Assembly: GCA_003661905.1 (NCBI GenBank)
Contig: QMXA01000076.1
Span: 1 to 6,034, forward strand
Reading direction: 5' to 3'
Length of the DNA stretch: 6,034 nt
Source of the DNA: Thermoprotei archaeon
GTDB lineage: Archaea > Thermoproteota > Thermoprotei_A > Sulfolobales > Ignisphaeraceae
The notes beneath the pieces were generated by a model. That model saw only the letters and a list, made by a program, of their open reading frames with translations. It was not told the origin of the DNA and made no database searches. The translations under genes were made by a program, and so were the position numbers. Below are positions 1 through 4,852 of the stretch, piece after piece (position 1 is the first letter of the stretch; each line of letters starts with the position of its first letter).

Positions 1-1113
1 AGGTATTAGATCCTGTGGTATACCTAGTTTCAATGCTCTATTATGTAGGTATGGTAAATCGAAATTATCGCCATTGAATGTGAGTACTAAGGGATATGTA
101 TTTAGTGTTTTGAAGCATTCAATCATTAAACCTCTTTCAGAGTCGAAGAACTCTACTTCAACATCACTAGGTATTTCGCTCAAATCACCTACCTCCATCT
201 CATCTCTATATAGTACTAGGACTCTCCTTAGCCCTTCATTATTTACTAGTGCAATACTAATTATGGGGAATTCTACGGTATTTGGTGAAGGAACTCTACT
301 TCTAAGTGGTGTATAAACTTCTATATCAACAGCAATTCTAGGGATTTTAGGAGGTTTTGTTTCAAAGAGCCTGGCTAGTTCCGTAGCAGTTTTTATAAGA
401 TCTTTATTAACTTCCTTACCTAGTACTGTATCAATTATGTTCTTTAGATTTGAAGCATCTATCAATTCTATAAGTTTCATTCTAGCTCCTTGGACTCTAT
501 AGAGCATACCTGGTACTAGCTGTAAGTCATAGACGTAATTTATGTGATACTTTATATCAGCTTCCCAAGCAGTAGGTACTCTATTCCTTAGATATCTAAC
601 AGCAAGAGGGTCCTTGACTATTACCTTTGTTAAGTATCGTTGAACACCCCTTAGGAGATCAATTTTCTTAACTACTTCAACACCTTCGAATGATTTATGG
701 TTTACAATATCCCTTAACTTCATTATGTTATCCGGAGGTATGTCTGTTAAGAAGTATGGTTTATGACCTGTCTTATCGTACCAGAAATATAGTTTCTGCT
801 CTTCATCATTGTAGAATATAGCTAGTGCTTTACCCTTCTCACCATCGTACTCAATAGACATTAGGTAACCTCTCTTAATTTCATCAGAATCCTCGATGTC
901 TAGTACTAAATTCAATTCATACTCTTCTTCAGGAGGTGATTTAAGAATTATCTTAACACCATCAATAACAATGCTACTATGCTCTTTTCGAGATTCATTA
1001 ACTTTATCCAACTCTACATGTTTGGAAATATCCTCCTCACTAGGCTTATTAATGAATGATAATAAGTTTCTATGCCTAGCCCTATTAACTCTGTTACTAC
1101 GCCTCCTCACCAT
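1..1113 (-). CDS. polB1: Family B replicative DNA polymerase (PolB1/Dpo1 type), N-terminal 371 residues, truncated by window edge
   Basis: This is the main replicative DNA polymerase of crenarchaea, with 3'-5' proofreading. Only the N-terminal and exonuclease regions lie in the window; the polymerase palm, fingers and thumb lie beyond base 1. Seen: residues 83-121 (GYLMSIEYDGEKGKA, then YDKTGHKPYFL) and 150-176 (KIDLLRG to KVIVKDPLAVRYLRN) follow Sulfolobus Dpo1 almost residue by residue from memory. Exo I is VDIEVYTP with D263 and E265. Exo II is LTFNGDNFDLPY with N347, F351 and D352. The proofreading acidic residues are therefore present. The first ~80 residues are a variable, charged extension beginning MVRRRSNRVNRARHRN. 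Start choice: ATG at 1113 has GGTG 7 nt upstream. An in-frame ATG at 1128 (adding MWCSY) is possible, with GGTGAT just before it; in-frame TAGTAG stops lie further up. It is divergent from the tRNA gene. Family call very sure, start moderately sure. Confidence 0.97.
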   Translation of the reverse strand, partial: MVRRRSNRVNRARHRNLLSFINKPSEEDISKHVELDKVNESRKEHSSIVIDGVKIILKSPPEEEYELNLVLDIEDSDEIKRGYLMSIEYDGEKGKALAIFYNDEEQKLYFWYDKTGHKPYFLTDIPPDNIMKLRDIVNHKSFEGVEVVKKIDLLRGVQRYLTKVIVKDPLAVRYLRNRVPTAWEADIKYHINYVYDLQLVPGMLYRVQGARMKLIELIDASNLKNIIDTVLGKEVNKDLIKTATELARLFETKPPKIPRIAVDIEVYTPLRSRVPSPNTVEFPIISIALVNNEGLRRVLVLYRDEMEVGDLSEIPSDVEVEFFDSERGLMIECFKTLNTYPLVLTFNGDNFDLPYLHNRALKLGIPQDLIP

Positions 1114-1137
1114 ATAACTACACCACATAATCACCAA

Positions 1138-1156
1138 GGAACTATGAAGTAGTTCC
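1138..1156. repeat. Perfect 7-bp palindrome with 5-nt loop in the polB1 leader
   Basis: GGAACTA and TAGTTCC flank the loop TGAAG. The palindrome sits between the polB1 TATA-like box and its start codon, spanning the predicted transcription start. It could be a protein-binding site or a short hairpin in the mRNA leader. A stem this short is also expected by chance about twice in 6 kb, so the position is what makes it worth listing. Confidence 0.4.
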
Positions 1157-1165
1157 CCAGCCTAC

Positions 1166-1177
1166 TAAAAAATAAGC
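1166..1177 (-). promoter_or_regulatory. Probable TATA box of polB1
   Basis: The minus strand reads CTTATTTTTTAG, an A/T block of the kind used by archaeal TBP. It lies about 26 bp before a predicted transcription start near 1145, which would give a leader of 17 to 32 nt depending on which ATG is used. The call rests on spacing and composition only. Confidence 0.45.
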
Positions 1178-1224
1178 TCTAAGAAAGAATAAGAGAGTGA
1201 GGGTCTAAAAACTCCGAATTACCA

Positions 1225-1232
1225 ATTAAAAA
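1225..1232 (+). promoter_or_regulatory. Probable TATA box of tRNA-Arg gene
   Basis: ATTAAAAA is centred about 26 bp upstream of the first base of the mature tRNA at 1254, which is the normal archaeal TATA-to-start distance for tRNA genes transcribed with little or no leader. Confidence 0.5.
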
Positions 1233-1253
1233 CCACACATAAGGAAAATCTTG

Positions 1254-1328
1254 GGGCCCGTAGCCTAGCCAGGATAGGGCGCCGGCCTTCGGAGCCGGAG
1301 GTCCGGGGTTCAAATCCCCGCGGGCCCG
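1254..1328 (+). tRNA. tRNA-Arg, anticodon TCG
   Basis: A full cloverleaf can be drawn by eye. The acceptor stem pairs GGGCCCG (1254-1260) with CGGGCCC (1321-1327), discriminator G at 1328. The D arm runs 1263-1280. The anticodon stem CCGGC/GCCGG encloses loop CTTCGGA, with anticodon TCG at 1289-1291, reading CGA arginine codons (and probably CGG by wobble). The T arm is CGGGG-TTCAAAT-CCCCG. There is no intron, and CCA is not encoded (the discriminator is followed by CAT), so CCA must be added by the nucleotidyltransferase. The nearly all-G:C stems against an AT-rich background indicate a hyperthermophile. The gene is divergent from polB1. The CGA codons it reads are rare in the window's genes, which mostly use AGA/AGG. 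Confidence 0.97.
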
Positions 1329-1350
1329 CATAAGATTCTCGTAAGCAGCA

Positions 1351-1385
1351 TTTTATCGCAACGATTCTAATTTTCATTTGATTTT
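1351..1385 (+). terminator. Possible T-rich terminator after the tRNA
   Basis: Several short T runs (TTTTA at 1351, TTTTC at 1371, TTTTC at 1382) follow the tRNA on the plus strand, as expected of archaeal intrinsic termination. They also overlap the end of the decayed minus-strand stretch, so the assignment is weak. Confidence 0.3.
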
Positions 1386-1550
1386 CTTAATTAGTTCAAG
1401 TCCTATTTTAAATATTTCATACTTTAGCTCTTCTTCATAATCAACAAATCTCACTCTATTCTTTACTTTGTAATCTGGTACCCCTAGTATAGCTATTACC
1501 GGGATATGAAATTTAGTGAGTAATGTGTATTTCCTCCACTCAAGCTCTTT
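1374..1550 (-). pseudogene. C-terminal remnant of an unidentified gene
   Basis: A stop-free minus-strand stretch of 58 codons ends at TGA (1374-1376). It has no usable ATG, GTG or TTG start near its beginning and begins right after a TAA. The clearly protein-like part is about 45 residues: TKFHIPVIAILGVPDYK, then VKNRVRFVDYEEELKYEI, then FKIGLELIKKIK. This suggests a beta strand with a short loop, then an amphipathic C-terminal helix. I do not recognise the family. It does not look like the end of the amidinohydrolase read just upstream on the same strand in another frame; that family should continue for another ~80 residues with a catalytic Cys near the end. The simplest reading is that a deletion removed the end of one gene and the start of the next. 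Confidence 0.5.
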
Positions 1551-1838
1551 TTAGTACTGGAATTATCTGTTCAATTCCCTCCATATTAGTTCTTAGTCCT
1601 GTAGCGATGACTGTTTAGAATCTATAAACCATAGGTTACTTGCTTCGAAAACTCCTCTACCATGAATGGTGTAGAGTATAGGACGCCTGAGCTTCATGAG
1701 CCTTTTAGTAATATATACCTCTAATCCCTTTTTATAAGCCATAGCAGGTCTCTCAATTATAGCACCTCCTTTGATTACTAGGCTTTCATGGATGAAACAA
1801 GCAGGTCTTAGAGGAATGCCGTAGGTTCCAATGAGAGG
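1521..1838 (-). pseudogene. Decayed amidinohydrolase (dimethylarginine dimethylaminohydrolase / amidinotransferase fold)
   Basis: The family hydrolyses or transfers guanidino groups (arginine deiminase, DDAH and glycine amidinotransferase superfamily). In one frame, 1838-1593 reads as 81 codons including RPACFIHESLVI, KGGAIIERPAM, ILYTIHGRGVFEASNLWFID. These match the family pattern of PDaCFvhDtalv, gaIigRpa and G-FEg-dvLwid. At the AAA run 1614-1616 the frame must shift by one base to continue as TVIATGLRTNMEGIEQ, the family's conserved VxIGxGxRTNxEG segment; one lost A explains it. A TGA then interrupts KRA/VEEIHIT, where a Gly codon would be expected. The N-terminal ~60 residues are not readable (possible start MRVTKIL at 2003, stopped after seven codons), and the C-terminal part with the catalytic Cys is missing. 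The gene is therefore non-functional. Family assignment is from remembered motifs. Confidence 0.7.
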
Positions 1839-2053
1839 CTAACTCCTCTCCGGAACTAAAAGTAATTAGAAGTAGTTAAAATACCGTGAGAAGAGAAACG
1901 CTATGCTGCAGAATAAGAATTAGTACCTCAATTCTCTTACATGCAATACCTTCCTTTCAATAAGCCACGCGAGCATTGGTTAGAGAATCTTTGTAACTCT
2001 CATAGCTGAATCTTAAGGTAGTTTACTTGTCTATGTAATGAAATATTTGGATG
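1839..2053. other. Non-coding or fully decayed stretch between the aminotransferase and the amidinohydrolase remnant
   Basis: All three minus frames are broken by several stops, and no protein family is recognisable. It has the right place and size for the lost N-terminal part of the amidinohydrolase. An ATG at 2003 opens only seven codons (MRVTKIL) before TAA. No clear T-run terminator for the aminotransferase gene ending at 2054 is visible. Confidence 0.5.
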
Positions 2054-3205
2054 TTAATAGAGTAACGCTTTCTTAAGCCTACTTAACACCTCATCAATGT
2101 CTTCTTCATCATTGTAAAAGTGGGGTGAGAACCTAAGTAATCCTTTTCTAATGCTGAATATAGCTTGTCTCTTCCCATTATACATTATTTTCTGTGCTAG
2201 CTCATGTGATTTTACACCCTCAACATCTATTGTTATTATTGAACCTCTATTCTTCAGATTCATTGGTGTTAGTATCTTGACTCTAGGCAATTTATCTAGC
2301 TCCTCTATTAAGTATTGAGTAATCTTCATATTGTGGTAATTAATCCTATCAATCCCTATGTTAAGCAAGTATTCTATGGATTTACCTAATCCTATCTTTG
2401 CTTCATAGGCGCTGGTGCTGTACTCAAATCTCCTCGCTGCTTTAGCATATTTTAAATCAGTAGTTGTATTAAGACTCCACATATCTTCTACAGATCTCCA
2501 CCCCACAAGTCCTGGCTCTAGAGAATTGCAAAGCTCTTTCCTGATATACGCTATAGCAGCTCCCATAGGTCCTACGAGCCATTTATAGGAGCCAGCTATG
2601 TATATATCGACATCTAGTTCCTTCACATTAATTGGTTCATAACCAGCAGCTTGAATCCCATCAACAATCAATAATGCGCCGATTTCATGTGCCTTTCTAG
2701 CTATTCTTCTTAGATCAAATTTCTGCCCAGTTAAATACTCCACGTGACTTATGCATATAGCCCTTACCTCTTCATCTATTACTGAAAGTAATTCTTCCTC
2801 ATCAACTAGGTAGTTTCTTGATTTAACTAATACCATACTCCAATCCTTATCCTTCCCTATCCTAGCCCAGGGATATATAACTGTAGGAAATTCCACATCT
2901 GTTGAAATGATCTTACCTCTACACTCTAGTCCCCATGCAATTGAGTTCAGGGCCTCCGTAACACTATTAAAGATAGCTATTTCATCCTCATCACAGTTAA
3001 GTAATTTAGCAGCAGCAGATCTTAATTCCTCAAAAACCATGGCCTCCTTCTCCTCGTCTAGATACGCAGTGCCTTCAAGTAAAAGAGACTCTAAAAACCC
3101 CTTGAGGACCCCAACAACAGATCTGGGTGTTAAGCCAATACTAGCTGTGTTTAAGTAAATATACTTTCTCAAAGCAGGAAAGTCCTCTAATAATTCCTCT
3201 CTCAA
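2054..3205 (-). CDS. Class V aminotransferase-fold PLP enzyme (SufS/isopenicillin-N-epimerase-like), lacks the desulfurase cysteine
   Basis: This is a fold-type I PLP enzyme of 383 residues, a normal length for the class V family, and cytoplasmic with no signal peptide. Seen: N-terminal YIYLNTASIGLTP (15-27); NSVTEALNSIA (80-90), the phosphate-cradling start of a helix; SHVEYLTG (153-160), with H154 expected to stack on the PLP ring; VDGIQAAG (181-188), with D182 and Q185 contacting the cofactor; AGSYKWLVGPMG (204-215), with K208 the Schiff-base lysine; and a C-terminal LLRFSPHFYNDEEDI (356-370) with R358 in the substrate-carboxylate position. The loop before R358 has no Cys (RQAIFSIRKG), so a cysteine desulfurase role is unlikely. 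Epimerase, lyase, or aminotransferase activity cannot be decided. The start is TTG at 3205: an in-frame TGA lies two codons upstream, and TGATCC, complementary to the 16S 3' end, directly precedes it. Confidence 0.9.
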   Translation of the reverse strand: MREELLEDFPALRKYIYLNTASIGLTPRSVVGVLKGFLESLLLEGTAYLDEEKEAMVFEELRSAAAKLLNCDEDEIAIFNSVTEALNSIAWGLECRGKIISTDVEFPTVIYPWARIGKDKDWSMVLVKSRNYLVDEEELLSVIDEEVRAICISHVEYLTGQKFDLRRIARKAHEIGALLIVDGIQAAGYEPINVKELDVDIYIAGSYKWLVGPMGAAIAYIRKELCNSLEPGLVGWRSVEDMWSLNTTTDLKYAKAARRFEYSTSAYEAKIGLGKSIEYLLNIGIDRINYHNMKITQYLIEELDKLPRVKILTPMNLKNRGSIITIDVEGVKSHELAQKIMYNGKRQAIFSIRKGLLRFSPHFYNDEEDIDEVLSRLKKALLY

Positions 3206-3235
3206 GGATCATCCCAGAAATATACATCTAGTAGT

Positions 3236-3254
3236 AATTATTAAATATCTTTCA
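3236..3254 (-). promoter_or_regulatory. Probable BRE/TATA element of the class V aminotransferase gene
   Basis: On the minus strand GAAAGATATTTAATAATTA contains a purine-rich BRE-like GAAAG followed by an A/T-rich TATA block. A transcription start about 26 bp downstream falls near 3214, which gives a leader of about 9 nt before the TTG start at 3205. Spacing and composition are the only evidence. Confidence 0.5.
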
Positions 3255-3520
3255 ATGAGCATGAATACTTAGTTCCAAGCCTATCTCTAAGTTCCTCATA
3301 TCTAATGAGATAGGTAATTATCTGGAAACTCCCTGCGGTATTGTAATTATCCCATTTTGAGATCATCATAGTAAGCCAGCATAACATAGTATTTAGATTT
3401 AGTAATGAAGCGAATTTTAGTAATTATAACATAAGGAGATCTAATAATGTTTTGAATGAATAGTAATGAGATTTTGCAGAGACAAATAAGTCATATATAA
3501 CGAATTATTAACTCAGCATA
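3241..3520 (-). pseudogene. Possible decayed coding stretch, family unknown
   Basis: This region between two intact minus-strand genes has protein-like readings in two frames that would join by one frameshift. The upstream reading (about 3520-3366) includes SPYVIITKIRF, ITKSKYYVMLAYYDDLK. It ends at a TAA in the A-rich run near 3366. The downstream reading in another frame contains KWDNYNTAGSFQ, IITYLIRYEELRDRLG, TKYSCSLKDI and ends at TAA 3241-3243. Codon choice (AGA, AGG, ATA) matches the neighbours. The longest single open frame is 60 codons (3423-3244), with a possible ATG at 3387 giving 48 residues, so a small intact gene is an alternative. I recognise no family. The stretch also contains the 8-bp inverted repeat CCTATCTC/GAGATAGG (3280-3287, 3307-3314). 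Composition can create short open frames by chance, so confidence is low. Confidence 0.33.
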
Positions 3521-3531
3521 GTAAAAAGTAC
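3520..3531 (-). terminator. Possible T-tract terminator after the GH130-type gene
   Basis: The minus strand has CTTTTTAC about 20 nt after the TAG stop of the GH130-type gene. A short T tract is enough for termination by archaeal RNA polymerase. No stable hairpin precedes it. Confidence 0.3.
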
Positions 3532-3546
3532 TAGGAGTTTAGATTA

Positions 3547-4638
3547 CTACTCTAATCTATGCTTATCAAGTATTGAGAGTAGTATACTTAAGTCTATTTC
3601 GCCGAAACCTATCATGAAGTCTGCAGCACCATAAGATATTACCAGGTTATTATCTAACTTTATTACACCGCATGGAAACACTACATAAGGTCTGTCACCA
3701 TATACTTCATACATTGCTCTAGGCTCCATAATATAGTGAGGGGTTACTGCCTTAATTCTTGCTTCACCGTTTTCAAAACTCATGAGAACTGCGAATACTC
3801 TATATGCTTCAATATATCTATCAATCCCATGTATTAGTACAACGTACTCCTTTGACCCAACTTCAATAGGTGGTGTAGCCCAGCCAAGTTTCTCTTCAAA
3901 TTTTGCAGGCTCCAGTATTGTAGTTGTATTTGAGACCTCAATCTCTTCGATTTTTTGATTAGAATTAGTAAGTGTTTCAGTAATACATTTATCAATATTC
4001 TCGACAGGAGCTTTACTTATGGTTAAATAATATTTCTCATCACTCATATGAGGCCTGTGGAATATAAACGCATAGTTATTATAGAGATGTAGAAATGCAT
4101 CCTTATCACTAATAACATCTTTCCTTAGATCTTTTTGTAAAGTGAAAACACAACACTTCTTCCATTTCCTACCGTTTTTTGATAAAGCTGTAACTGGTAA
4201 TGTACGTTCAACTCTTATAGCTGGGTTGAAATAATTTATTGTCCTACCACAGTAAGTCATGAATAGAACGTCTCTAACCCTATAAACCCTAGGATCTTCT
4301 GTTCCCCAGAAATCATATCTCGTATCAGGATATACAACAAGCTCTGCAGAGTAGTGACATGTACTAATATATCCTGAAAATATATCATCAATATCAACTT
4401 CAAACATCGCAATAGCACTTACATACATATAGTAGCCAAATATGACTCTTGTATATACCTTAACAATACTATTCTCCATAACTATAGATGAGTTGAATAC
4501 TGTCACAGGATTACTTATTGGATAATTCTTGAGGTGTAGTCTTTGAGGACTTATGACCCCTAATCTCTTAACAATGTCAATGGTTTTGAATTCTCTTAAT
4601 TTATTAGCAGTTTTAGCTTCTTCAGCAACTCTAAACAT
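3547..4638 (-). CDS. GH130-family beta-mannoside phosphorylase/hydrolase-like protein
   Basis: A cytoplasmic 363-residue protein with a single five-bladed beta-propeller domain expected of glycoside hydrolase family 130, whose members phosphorolyse or hydrolyse beta-linked mannosides. Seen: NPVTVFN (43-49) in the first blade; WGTEDPRVYRV (111-121), where D115 corresponds to the family's proton-donor Asp in the EDPR motif; SDKDAFLHLYNNYAFIFHRPH (177-197), matching the family's KDA...f..l.RP segment; GWATPPIEV (252-260); HGIDRYIEAYRVFAVL (270-285); and the closing VVFPCGVIKLDNNLVISYGAAD (319-340). No signal peptide is visible. The ATG at 4638 is immediately preceded by an in-frame TAA, so it is the first possible ATG; no Shine-Dalgarno is seen, suggesting a short-leader mRNA. 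Basic residues K179, H194 and R195 are compatible with phosphate binding, but phosphorylase versus hydrolase, and the substrate (N-glycan, mannan, or mannoside storage compound), cannot be settled here. The family call is from recalled motifs. Confidence 0.88.
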   Translation of the reverse strand: MFRVAEEAKTANKLREFKTIDIVKRLGVISPQRLHLKNYPISNPVTVFNSSIVMENSIVKVYTRVIFGYYMYVSAIAMFEVDIDDIFSGYISTCHYSAELVVYPDTRYDFWGTEDPRVYRVRDVLFMTYCGRTINYFNPAIRVERTLPVTALSKNGRKWKKCCVFTLQKDLRKDVISDKDAFLHLYNNYAFIFHRPHMSDEKYYLTISKAPVENIDKCITETLTNSNQKIEEIEVSNTTTILEPAKFEEKLGWATPPIEVGSKEYVVLIHGIDRYIEAYRVFAVLMSFENGEARIKAVTPHYIMEPRAMYEVYGDRPYVVFPCGVIKLDNNLVISYGAADFMIGFGEIDLSILLSILDKHRLE

Positions 4639-4672
4639 TTACTTACCCATGAAGTCTCTTTGTAATTAGAAT

Positions 4673-4682
4673 GCTTTTAAGG
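4673..4682 (-). promoter_or_regulatory. Probable TATA box of the GH130-type gene
   Basis: The minus strand reads CCTTAAAAGC, a good crenarchaeal TATA-type block. A start about 26 bp downstream falls near 4650, leaving a leader of about 12 nt before the ATG at 4638, which fits the missing Shine-Dalgarno. Confidence 0.5.
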
Positions 4683-4802
4683 ACTAACACAAAAAATCAT
4701 GGTCATTAAAATTTATCAGTTATCACAAATTGAATTACCCCATAGAATTTTCAACATCCATAGGAGCAAAAGTCCATATCTACAATACCTATTCATTCAT
4801 AG

Positions 4803-4822
4803 TTAATTAAAGAATAAATTTA
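4803..4822 (+). promoter_or_regulatory. Probable TATA region of the HMG-CoA reductase gene
   Basis: Two overlapping candidates, TTAATTAAAG (4803-4812) and AATAAATTTA (4813-4822), would place the transcription start near 4833 or 4844. The first fits better because it leaves the GGAG ribosome-binding sequence at 4842-4845 inside the leader. The 214-bp gap to the divergent GH130-type gene otherwise shows nothing recognisable. Confidence 0.4.
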
Positions 4823-4852
4823 GCTATAAGGCTATGTATGTGGAGATATCAC

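Noticed and set aside
74..1117. Plus-strand open frames opposite polB1
   Set aside because: They are antisense shadows of an obvious conserved gene, Ser/Leu-rich, with no family resemblance.
1329..2053. Integrated mobile element next to the tRNA
   Set aside because: No integrase, transposase, terminal inverted repeats or duplicated tRNA 3' end can be seen, so it was kept only as a low-scored idea.
2907..3158. Plus-strand 83-codon open frame opposite the class V aminotransferase
   Set aside because: It is an antisense shadow of a gene whose minus-strand translation has all the expected motifs.
3280..3314. Inverted repeat CCTATCTC ... GAGATAGG with a 19-nt loop
   Set aside because: An 8-bp stem with a loop of this size is expected a few times per 6 kb by chance, and it lies inside the possible coding remnant without promoter-like spacing.
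2054..4638. An operon joining the aminotransferase and GH130-type genes
   Set aside because: They share a strand but are separated by 341 bp with a T-tract and a separate BRE/TATA-like element before the downstream gene.
4699..4806. Plus-strand 35-codon open frame (MVIKIYQLSQIELPH...) in the divergent spacer
   Set aside because: No ribosome-binding sequence or recognisable family, and it overlaps the promoter region of the HMG-CoA reductase gene. It is most likely a chance frame.
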